Assembly (NCBI GenBank): GCA_003344405.1
Contig: NOWV01000112.1
Coordinates: 124,001-188,000, forward strand
DNA: 64,000 nt
Source of the DNA: Trichoplax sp. H2
Lineage: Eukaryota > Placozoa > Uniplacotomia > Trichoplacea
Direction of reading: 5' to 3'
Shown here: positions 15,701 through 24,360 of the stretch, piece after piece
Layout: every line of letters begins with the position of its first letter
Position numbering within the stretch: the stretch's first letter is position 1
The notes under the pieces: model-generated
Database searches by the model: none
Seen by the model: the letters and a program-made list of their open reading frames with translations, nothing else
What the model was told of the DNA's origin: nothing
Translations under genes and position numbers: made by a program

Positions 15701-18700
15701 CTACTTTTTCTACTTCCCTTGCCTAAATAATATTTCTAGGTCGTAGCATCAGACCTGTAGTTACATCTACATCATCAAAACATAATAATATTAGTTTCTA
15801 CTGAATTTATCAATAACAAGCTACATAAGGAATTACATATACTATACAATTGCTACGTATAAATGCCGATATGAATGGCATAAATGGCATTCCCCTAGTT
15901 TAGTACGTAATGATTGATAATAGATTATAAATAATAAGATTTTTACTTTACGATACTGATAGTATTGTATCACTAACGCAACTAACTAATGAAATAGATG
16001 TATGAAATATCTTTTATAATATGTTGCGGTAGTTTAACAATAAAATTCATCTAGAGTATAAGAGGTTTCTTTTAGTGTAAATTGTTCAATATAGATTGTA
16101 CTTAAATGAAGTTATCAGTTATGCTACAGTACATTGAAAAAAAACTTTACTAAGAATAAGTTATACCGTATTTAGAAGTATATACCATATCTATTTTTCT
16201 ATATCAGGCATAAATAACTACTAATTACACTGTTCATATACTTTTAGTCGATAACGTTATCTTTATCACCAAGATAGATATCTGTAAGATATCACTACAT
16301 TCTACTAAGTTATTTAAGAAAGCTAATCTTGCTAACGTTAAATTAAAATATTGAACTGCAAGTAGACACCGTGGTTTCGATATGACTTAGCGTATATAGG
16401 ATAAATTCCGATTTGGCTCATATAAATATCATATCCACTATTATGTTATAATTTAGAGAGCATAAAATAGTGCTATAGAAATTTACAGCATGGATAAAAC
16501 ATTAATATGATAACAAAAATGATAACAAAAATTAGATAACTTCAAGCTAAAGCTGTTTATGCTATACTATCGAAAATAATATATTAACAGAATCAATTGG
16601 ACAAACTGAACCTCCGATATCACCTCCATTGTCGCCTCCATTGTCGCCTTCAAACTCCATTTCTGATTTTCCTTGCGAGCGCCAAGGTAATGTTTTGTAA
16701 ATTGGTGATGAAATAAAGAGCTCGAAACAATGACTTAAAGTGTACTTTATTTACAGTGATTGTTTAGCTTCATGTTGATAGTGCTAATATCATTTATCAG
16801 CTATTATCAATATTTAGGTGTAATAAAAAGTATCATTTTCATAATTATATCTATTATCATTTCATATACAGTAGTTGTATTTAGCGCTAATTACAAATGG
16901 AATAAATTCGAGTATGCTACGGCAGCTTTTGTGTGATATAAGTTAAAATTGGTTCGATATGAAATTACTTAAGATATGATAAGAACTATAACAAATTGAA
17001 ATACCCTGACTAATGTCAGACTATTAGTACGATACTTATTCGAAATATTTATGAAATACAATGGAAATCTTAGATTTGATTTACGATATTCGTGGAATCT
17101 CCGATATTGAGGGAAATAAAAGTTCGTTCCGAAGGGGGTCATTGAGGAGAGCAATGCCGTTTTTTCCGTCAAAACGAGCCCTAACTTTAAGTAGGGACGC
17201 TCAAGAAAAAAATGAAAGCACGTTGAAATTATTATTCGAAATTGACCCGAAAAAATGTAAATTAGGACCTTGGGATCCTTACTTACATGAGGTTAGTTTG
17301 TATAGAATAAAAAGATTACATTGCATGGTGCAGAAGGTTCGTCATTTTGTTATAAAGTATAGAGAAAACCATGAAAGGGGTTAAGTAAGTATGATGCAGC
17401 ATTTAAGAAGCAGTACAAATTTCTTTTTATCACAAATATAGCATTATACTATGGCGAATTAAAGTACTACGATAACATATTTTACTGCTCCATTTATGGA
17501 CATAGATTAAGGCTTGAACTCAAAAATGATTCCTATATTTGAATATGACGCCTGCAATCATTTTAATTTTAATCTTTTCTAAAAATGTTAGCTACATAAA
17601 ACGTAACTTTTTTCCGCTTGTTTGTTAAGAATAGTTGATTTGGATATAAGTGCTTTCTATAAGTCCGATCTATAAATCTATGCCATATAAGTGAATCCAG
17701 TCATTTAATCTATATTAGTTTAAATCTAAAAGTACCTAAGATTGTACTTAAAATTGCTCCCGTAATACTCATGGCTACATTTGCCAAATTGAATTTATAG
17801 AAGAGGACTGAATTATCATAAAATGCTATTTTTAAAATAGAAATTAAAATTTAAACTCTAATGGAAAAATCCATTTTAAACAGGTTTATATTCGATTAAA
17901 GAAGCTGAAAGAAAATTCTTTAAAGGATGAAGAAAATCTGCGTTTAGTCGATAGAACTAAATTAAATGCGTTTGAGTCAGAATTGGAGTCAAAAATTTAT
18001 TCTGAATCTCGAGAATTTATATATAAGTATCTGAAAAAAAAATACTCTAGGTAATGATATTTGTATCTAAATTCAAGCATCAAGTTATACTTGTTCATAC
18101 GGAAATTAGAAAGCTATTATAATAAGTTTTTTGCTAAGGATGCTGGCTATTTATCGCTCTTCAAGTATTGAAATTATAACATATAATTGGCAACAATAGT
18201 TATACATACGGTGTTTAAACACTTTGCGAACAGATGATAGAAATTTTTGAAAATATGTATTAAAAGTACAATAATTTTAACAGGCACTTTTACGGCGCCA
18301 TTTGTGATGTGCAAGTAAATAATTTAATGTAATATTACTGATAGTCATAGATTTGATGTCGTCTATTCGTACGATATATTATAATATTTATTTAATATTA
18401 TAACTGCAAAAAAATACTGATATTTTTGACATGTTACGCATTTTAAACTAGATCACTCAAAACTGTTACAAGCCATATGGAAGAAATAGCGAAACAAAAT
18501 TTAAAAGTACTACGGCTACCTTATAATCTGGAACTGCCTTATGATAAAATTAGGAGTGAATTTAAGAAGATGGAGAAAGAAAATTTACCTGAACGTAAAT
18601 TGCATTATTTAATTAAAGCATTTGGAAAGCTGCCGAAAGAGCAACGAGGTCTCAAATATCTAAATTATAATTATTTTTAAATCAACACGCATCAGTTTTA

Positions 18701-19903
18701 AATTGTTTCTTGGCAGGGTAGAAAATACAAATATCTTATTATGTTTTTCTTTAGATTTAAAGACTATGGTATACTGCATTAGTAAAATTTCCTTGCAGAC
18801 GTTGGTTTATGAAGCCGATTACATCGATAATTTGGTTGATCCCAAAATGTTACATAATGAAAGTTTCCAAAAGGCATTCGTTACATTTAGAAATACAATA
18901 TTGTTCTTACAGCAGTTGAATTCATCAGGAGAAGATTACCTATCTAATTTGCTCAACGATAAGCAAAAAATTGTTAGGCTGATCATTCTTGCAGATGAAA
19001 ATGTTAGTTTTGAGATGTTTTAAATTGATTTAACTACAGAAATAAATGGTTCAAGTTTTCATAAATAATTTTGTTTCGGTAAACTTTAGGACTGTCCAGT
19101 TGCTCAAAGTATTGCTATCGAACCTCAAAAAACGATACGTGATTTATGTAAGCTACATCTACAAAGAATGATCAACGCTACGAGGAACTGCGAGAAATAT
19201 GTCACTAATGATTATCGCTGAATTTCATTTTGTATAGATAAAATTTGCAAGTCGTGCACCGAAAGCATTTTAAAATTGCCTTGCAAAGAAGATGAATACA
19301 TATTAAGTATCGTGGATAGTAATGACGAATGTAAGTTCAAATAAATTAAGGATCATTTGAAACAACACATCGCGCATTGATCACAAAGTCTGTTTACGAG
19401 ATTAAGTGCTGGAACAAATTGTTCCTGCGCCTTAACATTAATAACTTACGTTAAAAGCGGTGCTGTTGATAGCTGAATTATTTATGTTAATTATTCATAC
19501 AGTACAGTAGATACTGGCATTTGTGGAAATTATAATAGTACAATTATAATTGTAGGATTTCTCACTGGTAGCTAAAGTATTTAGTTGCTACATTTGCTTG
19601 TGAATAGATTTCTTACAATCTATAGTGCAGAACGTACATGAGTTAATGCATAATCTTAATCTAATTTCTTACTAACTTTGAAGCTTTATTAATTAAAATA
19701 TTATTTAAGAATTTAAAGATTTTGAAGTGGTATAATATAATTCTAAATAATCTATTTATATAGTAAATTCTTTGGATGATAATGAAGATAAAGTCCAGTT
19801 AGCCATACATGGGTCAGGCGACTATGCTGAGGCAATATCATCCGATTTCATTAATTTCATATACCATCGGAATAACGCAATTCAAAACTTTGTTTACGAA
19901 TAA
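708..19903 (+). CDS. RIN-like multidomain signalling protein, paralogue 1 (5' partial)
   Basis: Exons read: 708-764, 2103-3092, 4084-4162, 5212-5263, 5346-5433, 5577-5608, 6028-6133, 8100-8273, 8962-9057, 9167-9253, 12008-12074, 12452-12483, 12646-12754, 13819-13926, 14079-14150, 14248-14262, 16591-16686, 17074-17291, 17884-18050, 18473-18648, 18755-19002, 19090-19147, 19238-19330, 19764-19903 (TAA). All have AG/GT borders and phases join, except 9253 (phase 1) to 12008 (phase 0), so at least one exon is missed there. About 1,120 codons are visible. Domain order: ZU5/UPA-like, SH2, arginine-less SH2, Pro-rich, helical, VPS9-like, RA-like. The first exon (helical domain in paralogue 2) should lie left of the window. 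Established: RIN proteins are SH2/VPS9/RA Rab5 exchange factors. Inferred: a tyrosine-kinase/Ras-to-endosome adaptor; exchange activity is doubtful. AATAAA overlaps the stop codon. Confidence 0.72.
1096..1300. repeat. Dispersed repeat, copy A (intronic in paralogue 1)
   Basis: The most diverged of three copies: GGTTTGTCCTTCCCGATACC, TACCTACAAAACAAC, TATCGTTACGAAGA, then AAACTAAACCCAAGCTCTAT. It lies between exons 708-764 and 2103-3092. Confidence 0.65.
2103..3092 (+). CDS. Paralogue 1 large exon: ZU5/UPA-like beta-rich module
   Basis: One exon of 330 codons (AG at 2101-2102, GTAATA donor at 3093), closely related to 27892-28878. The first ~90 residues follow a ZU5-like pattern: VDTPILIEDV, then a beta run with a proline, then LVSTRFTAMA, then a strand ending LS with CCIPHYKQ shortly after. 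The middle has WNIPQWLLDTARLGPKYYY. The last ~130 residues resemble a UPA fold (GRLQISVTGDIK, VIWAESLNK, VTQFACTG, EFRYVDPGP). Established: ZU5-UPA units occur in UNC5, ankyrins, PIDD and NLRP1 (FIIND), usually with a death-fold domain. Assignment here is by pattern only; it could be an unrelated beta-sandwich family. The protein continues through the splice and does not end at the in-frame TAG near 3155. Confidence 0.6.
4084..5263 (+). CDS. Paralogue 1 Ser/Pro linker exons (4084-4162, 5212-5263)
   Basis: Exon 4084-4162 reads DLDMTRRYSSLFNYIP then an acidic tail; paralogue 2 has DHEMTRKYSIIRG at the same place and phase, conserving MTR(R/K)YS. Exon 5212-5263 encodes SSSSPEKSPSDIVPPVP, a Ser/Pro-rich stretch just before the first SH2 domain; the following intron is only about 82 bases (5264-5345), with GTTAGT and ATCAAG borders. 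The matching exon in paralogue 2 (30504-30552) is also Pro-containing but little conserved, as expected of a flexible linker. Confidence 0.6.
5346..8273 (+). CDS. Paralogue 1 first SH2 domain (four exons)
   Basis: Exons 5346-5433, 5577-5608, 6028-6133 and 8100-8273 assemble into an SH2 domain. It runs from LWHRKDMTKV (domain-entry Trp) through AMVFLHDKHIG (alpha A) and TFIVRES (beta B, the FLVR signature with phosphotyrosine-binding Arg) to ISIKVTNDGEVGHFII, and ends with YSIADFERKFESLEKLLTYY plus MRLRVP. The end matches the SH2 pattern F-x-SL-x-x-L(L/V)-x-x-Y. The exon joining HIG to TFIVRES gives the usual G-T-F-x-V-R join. Expected role: docking to phosphotyrosine ligands. Intron 6134-8099 is ~2 kb with no coding sign. 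The exon tail (SAPEEIPG) starts a linker. Confidence 0.82.
8962..9253 (+). CDS. Paralogue 1 inter-SH2 linker exons with YVYM motif (8962-9057, 9167-9253)
   Basis: The first exon ends with EEYEYVSTSLERDG (paralogue 2: KFEYILSDSEENT); the second has EESKYVYMKSVKSDSKKDIF (paralogue 2: EGEYVYMKSFPNESKEEIL). The shared YVYMKS stands out in an otherwise diverged linker and fits the Y-x-x-M consensus bound by PI3-kinase SH2 domains once phosphorylated (established for other proteins). That the tyrosine is phosphorylated here is inference. The donor after 9057 is the weak GTTTGT. Confidence 0.6.
9335..10646. repeat. Near-identical duplicate flanking the first N gap
   Basis: 9335-10023 (~689 bp) and 10044-10646 (~603 bp) are nearly identical and separated only by 20 Ns (10024-10043). 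The second lacks an ~86 bp stretch (after TATCTACCGTA) and has scattered substitutions. Both end at CTGTCCGCTGGAT. This is typical of two alleles placed side by side at a scaffold gap, though a true tandem duplication is possible. It lies in an intron of paralogue 1 that is ~1.7 kb longer than its counterpart. Confidence 0.85.
12008..13926 (+). CDS. Paralogue 1 second SH2 domain, FLVR arginine missing (four exons)
   Basis: Exons 12008-12074, 12452-12483, 12646-12754 and 13819-13926. The order of elements is SH2-like: KWMKHNMDLSD, AETMLQYEAAG (alpha A), TFFVINTQNSTEHVLLVKL (beta B-C), VVAKFRIL (beta D), then VRIDDFNQSFKTIDELIGCY and KELKVQLKVL (alpha B and C-terminal strand). Where the FLVR arginine should be, after F-F-V, there is Ile; paralogue 2 also has Ile (FLVI). 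A canonical phosphotyrosine pocket is therefore unlikely, and the domain probably binds something else or is structural. Intron 12755-13818 shows no coding signal. Confidence 0.78.
14079..14262 (+). CDS. Paralogue 1 acidic linker exon and 15-nt microexon
   Basis: Exon 14079-14150 encodes DDEHYTRIDDLSRRPSFDGP and a short tail, with donor GTAGGT. Exon 14248-14262 is only 15 nt (ESSYD with the borrowed G), between GATTTAG and GTAGGT. Paralogue 2 has a 24-nt counterpart at 38469-38492 with the same phase and donor, which supports the microexon. Confidence 0.5.
14354..15236. repeat. Duplicate arms around the second N gap, with an allele-specific insertion
   Basis: 14354-14530 and 15061-15236 are almost the same sequence (from TAAAATCCGCTTG to CTTTATCCCAT). 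Between them lie ~510 bases (14531-15040) and then 20 Ns (15041-15060). The bases before the gap and just inside the second arm share TATGTATAAGTG, suggesting a misjoined haplotype pair in which one allele carries extra sequence. The region is intronic in paralogue 1. No ORF or terminal repeat was recognised in the extra 510 bases. Confidence 0.7.
16591..16686 (+). CDS. Paralogue 1 proline-rich exon
   Basis: The exon reads ESIGQTEPPISPPLSPPLSP and ends DFPCERQ, between ATATTAACAG and GTAATG, phase 1 to 1. It contains a 12-nt tandem repeat (CCTCCATTGTCG twice) that makes the S-P-P-L repetition. The stretch is rich in S-P sites and could be an SH3 ligand or a proline-directed kinase target (inference). 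RIN proteins carry a Pro-rich region in the same place, between SH2 and the helical/VPS9 part. Confidence 0.6.
17074..18050 (+). CDS. Paralogue 1 helical region before VPS9 (RIN-homology-like), two exons
   Basis: Exons 17074-17291 and 17884-18050. The acceptor CTTAG|AT is conserved with paralogue 2 and sets the exon start 13 nt inside the apparent Met ORF. Conserved blocks are (L/W)IYD(I/F)RGIS, CKLGPWDPYLHEV and the run VYIRLKKL; the second exon is a charged, probably helical stretch ending IYKYLKKKYSR. Its position between the Pro-rich segment and VPS9 equals that of the RIN-homology region. The sequence match itself is weak, so the label is positional. Confidence 0.6.
18473..19002 (+). CDS. 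Paralogue 1 VPS9-like domain, two exons
   Basis: Exons 18473-18648 and 18755-19002. The first ends PERKLHYLIKAFGKLPKEQRG. The second reads DLKTMVYCISKISLQTLVYE, then ADYIDNLVDPKMLHNES, then AFVTFRNTILFLQQL. The order fits a VPS9 core: a helix like EKVxxLLKAC, a D-x-L segment, xEYIxxLxDPxxL, then a helix. Established: VPS9 domains activate Rab5-family GTPases using conserved Asp, Pro, Tyr and Thr. Here only the Asp aligns; Pro, Tyr and Thr appear replaced, so activity is doubtful. The donor at 18649 (GAG|GTCTCA) is weak. Confidence 0.58.
19090..19903 (+). CDS. Paralogue 1 RA-like C-terminal domain, three exons, stop at 19903
   Basis: Exons 19090-19147, 19238-19330 and 19764-19903. The reading is VAQSIAIEPQKTIRDLYKIC, then DEYILSIVDSNDEL, then DKVQLAIHGSGDYAEAI, ending NFVYE. 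The pattern (beta, T-I-x-D-L-x-x-x-C helix, then a YxLxxV strand) is that of Ras-association domains, which in RIN proteins follow VPS9. The hexamer AATAAA overlaps the TAA stop, which would make a very short 3' UTR if used. Confidence 0.6.
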
Positions 19904-20634
19904 ATACTTAGCCATAGCATTGCTGATTCATAATTAGATAATACGCCTAGTAATACGTATATTTTACTACTTTTATAACTAATCTGTAAAGTAATAGTAG
20001 GTGTAAAATTGGATAAAATTTATATTTTACGCTTAGTTAAAATTCGATTTAGGCTAAGGTTTTTGTGGTTTCAACTTGTGCTTGAACGTGAAAGTGTAAT
20101 TGATAGTAACACTATATAGTGGTTGTTTATGTTATAATTTGATATGATTGTAGTGAGTAATTATAAGGTTTCTTTACGATTTTGCTTATTTCGAGTCGTT
20201 TCTTTATTTCATGAATTAGCAATATTTTTTAAATTACGTTCTTTTGTTGCGCTAGAAGGAGAATTAAAAAAAACTTAACTTACATCGTTAATAACTTTGA
20301 TTAGCAATTCGTATTTGGATATTAAATAATAAAAGTATTAGACTTATATTTAAACCATAATCAGGCCATTCTATAAACATTAAATTTTGATCTATCAACT
20401 ATAATGATCACATATCACCCAGTGTCTTACATACTTTGGTACTTGGGTCACCTTTAAATTTGCGAATAATATCTAGATAATTAGTAGATAGTGAATATCT
20501 ATTCTAGTATTATCAATTCCTACCGAACGAAGTAAACTGTTTATTTCTCAGGATATCCGATTTTATCTATAGCTGTATAACAAGCTGCTAACATCATAGC
20601 TAAGTCTCTCTTGAAGAATCTGCGTGCTACAAAT

Positions 20635-20822
20635 CTAAATTTACAACGATGAAAAATAGGACTATTATATAAATTTAAACTACGAGCCTACTGTCAGGTC
20701 TGTCCTCCCCGACATCTACTTACAGCACGACAGTAAATACTAAGAATTTTCTATCGTTATGAGGACAGCAACTTTTAGGCAAATCTGAACCCAATATTTA
20801 TCGAAAATAAAGTCAATTTATG
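20635..20822. repeat. Dispersed repeat, copy B
   Basis: One of three related segments. The core is GGTCTGTCCTCCCCGACATC followed by TACTTACAGCACGA, then TATCGTTATGAGGA and an AACCCAA/TTTAT tail. Copy A (about 1096-1300) and copy C (about 48755-48895) have the same order and orientation. Upstream, copies A and B also share ACAAATCTAAATTT. Confidence 0.7.
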
Positions 20823-23586
20823 GTCAATTTACTTAAGTATTCCAAGATAAGTTATTCTGTGTAATCTACATTGCGATAGCAACGCAAAAGTCACAGTACT
20901 TTATAAGACCGCACATTATATCCTATATTTGTGAAACACGCAATGTATAAGCTTACCTACTGCTATCTATAAACTCGGAATTTTTGGACTTGACTCAATT
21001 CTATTTCGTGAGTTGATGGTATTAAGGCTTAATTTAAATGCGTTGTGATACTCCATTTTTTATCTGTTGATTCCACTAAAATGAAGGATACAAAGCTTAA
21101 AGGAAAATAAGACTTGTACAATTAATGCTGTTCTTTTCTTACGCAGATAAGAATTTTACTGCAATGTAATGGTTACGGCCAATGTCCGAAGTTGGTCGTA
21201 ACATAACTATTAATTAAGTGCCGAAGAAACAGTTTCAGTATTTTAGAAAGTCGATATTTTTGTCACTCTTTTAGAGCTATATAAATTCTACGATACCGTA
21301 GCCTTAGGCGTTGAAGAAAAATTACTTCTCTCTTTTATTAACGCGAAAGATATCTATTATAATGTTTGATTCATTGAAAAAACTAACAGTAGATTTATTA
21401 TTTTACTTTTTTGTGATCATTGCAAGTTCTTTAGCATTATGGCTCTTCTGCTTATTATACCAAAGTTCTTAATTCTTATTTATTAATATCAGGTCATAAA
21501 ATTACTTTAAAGCTAATCTTGTACTTGATTTTGATCTCTATTATTCTTGAAGCTCATATTATACGTCCTTGTTTGATTTAATATGCAAATAATATGATTT
21601 ACTTGGAATAAATTACATACTATAATCAATTATCAATAATTTAAACTTTTTAAATCTTAGAAAACAAAGTATCATGAATAGCCAAATTATTCAAGTATAT
21701 TTGCATTGATTCATGTAAAGAAGTGGCTTAGTGTTCTCTAGCCTTGCATCTTGCAAATGAAAGAGTGCATGCGGGCTATGCATTTTATAGTTGTTTATGT
21801 AATAGAGTTAATATGGTCTTATATTTACTCCTTTGTTAAATTTAGTGTTGTTTAAAAAGCGAGACTTTAATTATGATAAATAATTACTCATATTAAGATA
21901 AGATAAACAAGTTGACTTCGGATACTATAGTAAAGCGTATAGATTTCTTTGCTATATAGAAACCATATTCTAGAATTATGATCTGTTACGATTGTTGTTG
22001 TTTACGATCCTCGCGATTTAAACAAGTAGAGTATAAAAGATAATTCTCTAGTTTCTAAAGTTAGTCCTGAATCCGGAGATCTATAGCATTGTATACTATC
22101 TCTTTCTCAGTATAGACACTAATAAACGATATTTCTAAAATCCTCTACCGAAACCGAATAACTTCGTTTACAATTCATTTTAAGATGACCGTATTTTTGA
22201 GATCAGCTTCCGTCTTGTTGAAAAACAAGAAATTCAGTATTCAGAGCACTAATTAGCGTATTCAAATACTTTAATGGCGAATAATCATTCACATCATAAA
22301 ATTACTGTAATACAATGAGTCAGTCTTCTAACAGCTATATTGATCTCTTCTAACAGCCATATTGATAACAATATCTTGTTATCAATTATTTCAAGAATTA
22401 TTGGCTGAACAGTAATTTAGTAACGTAAGGAAATGACAGTAAACGCAGCAGAGTCACAGAAGAGGTTTTATACCTAGGAATAACGATTCTAGATTTTAAA
22501 TTAAGCCTAATAACATTATTCTGCATTAGTCAGTATTATTATAATCGCGTTTAGTTCTCCAAGAATGTAGATAAAGCTGTTTGCTTCTTAAATTTCTTAG
22601 ATACATCAAGTGGAATAGAAACAGGTTAAACTTACTGTAACAAAAAACCAGTAAAATACTCGTTTGGTCTAATTTCGATCAATCTTGATAGCCGGTTCAT
22701 TACTGCGACATTTGTTAGCAAATTCTAGAGATGTTGTAGTGATTTACTTGCAGATATCTCTATTTTGACTAATTTAAAAACGATAATTTCAAATAACTTT
22801 TAGGCATTAACCGTGATATTTTGTAGATGTGCAGCTGAAAAATGGTAAAATTGAGTATTAAAGAACAATTATGTGGACAACTAATAATTTAATGATGACG
22901 AAATAGGCTTAATGAAAAGTCTATTAAATCACTTATTCTTTTTTAGCGTCATACAGTGGCTGGAACTATGTGCAGTAAGTGCTCTTGATTTTCTTATAGC
23001 CTAATATGAAATTTAGTCAATTGGTTTTAGTTTCAGTGAGTTCGCAAAATAGATATGAAATAAAGGCATTAGTGGTGAATATTACGAAAGTACAGAAACT
23101 AAGCTATGCTTAATAGAGTGGTGATTATTAATTGTTTAGCTTCTTTACTTTAATCGTAGATTGAGTCCTTGGCTACTGACATTATATTTCTTTTCTTATT
23201 AAAAGGACAGAAGTAAAGAAAATGTGTATATATATACAGTATACGCGTACAAGCAGTAAGTTATGTATCATATTGTAAGCTAATAGAATGATGGCGGTAC
23301 GTTATATTATCGGATGAGAATGATTGAAAATGTATTTAAATTGAACTTATAGCAGGATATCACCAACGAAAGGGATTAAAAGAAGCCAGGCAGATTATCT
23401 TGAAAGGTTCTCAACTATCCTATTATATCAATTAAACAATTAATTTTATTATTGCATATGATTAAGGATTACGACAATAAAACGAAAGAATTCTTAATAC
23501 TTTTTCATTGTTTTATGAGCAGCCTACCCGAAATAAGCTCTATTCTACTCTTATGGTAGCATAAATAAATAATGTTTAATTATAAA

Positions 23587-23850
23587 TTAGGCGCTACACG
23601 AAGGCGATGATTTACCACAAGCTGTGTGCTATAAAAATATTAGAAACAAAAGTATTTTGTTTATGATTAACTTAAGGCAGTAATGTACGTTGTTTGTATT
23701 CGCTTCGGTACCGTAAAAGTTATTGCTATTTTACTAGATAACTAACGATACAAGAAAGGCGATGATTCACAGCAAGGTTTTTGCTATAAGAACGTTAAAA
23801 ACAAAAGTTTTCCATTTATATTTGGTTTAAAGCAGTAATATGCGTTGATT
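23587..23850. repeat. Diverged direct duplication upstream of paralogue 2
   Basis: About 23587-23703 and 23741-23850 share AGGCGATGATT, GCTATAA, AAACAAAAGT, TTAA-GCAGTAAT and CGTTG in order. They lie 150-400 bases before the start codon of paralogue 2, so they may overlap its promoter. Confidence 0.6.
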
Positions 23851-24002
23851 TTATTCTTTGCAATCACAGTTGTAGCCATATCACGAGACTACTTTAGTCT
23901 AGATTGACAATAAGGAGAAGAACTGTGATTGCACTGTAGTCTTTTCTTATAAAAGCAAATGTCTAAAAGTAGTTTTTCAAAGTTATTGCCTCTCTGTACA
24001 TC

Positions 24003-24360
24003 ATGGACAGTGACGATGATATTTATGACTGCATGCTGGAAAGTTCAGTCAAGCTAGTCTATGATCGAATACTTCCAAAGTTAGAAAGACAACTACCGAC
24101 GAAAAATTTTTGTAAAGGAGCTTTCAAACTTGGAATAATTGATTACGATAAAGTACTGACAGCGTCTCATGAACATATTAGTCCGGATATTAATAGGAAA
24201 ATATTGGAATATATCGATTCTGAACAGTTAGATGATATCAAAGATTGGCTATCAATTATGTTTGATGATGAGAAATGCCGTCCAATTGCTTATGAATTCA
24301 TCAACGAATTAAGTGAATGGAAGTTAGAAGAACTTGTAGAAAATATAAATATAAAAGATG
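24003..24360 (+). CDS. Paralogue 2 first exon: N-terminal helical (death-fold/CARD-like?) domain
   Basis: Starts MDSDDDIYDCMLESSVKLVY and ends in a GATG|GTAAGA donor, phase 1, matching the next exon. About 119 residues, rich in Leu, Ile and charge, with predicted helices: LVYDRILPKLERQLP, CKGAFKLGIIDYDKVL, INRKILEYI, DDIKDWLSIMF, RPIAYEFINEL, LEELVENI. The series of short amphipathic helices and the endings KILEYI and AYEFINEL recall CARD or other death-fold domains. That is pattern recognition only; another six-helix bundle is equally possible. No paralogue 1 counterpart is in the window, as its first exon should be upstream. Confidence 0.6.

Larger units (their letters stand above)
19904..24002. 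other. Intergenic region between the two paralogues
   Basis: About 4.1 kb without a supported gene. It contains one copy of a dispersed repeat (20635-20822), a 22-bp tandem duplication (22324-22367) and a diverged ~105-bp duplication (about 23587-23703 and 23741-23850). The promoter of paralogue 2 should lie near the right end; I saw no convincing TATA box or initiator. Confidence 0.6.

Noticed and set aside
18477-18680. Separate small genes at 17061, 18477, 18703, 41004 and 41303
   Set aside because: These ORFs are exons of the two large genes read past their splice sites; phases and paralogue alignment give the true borders.
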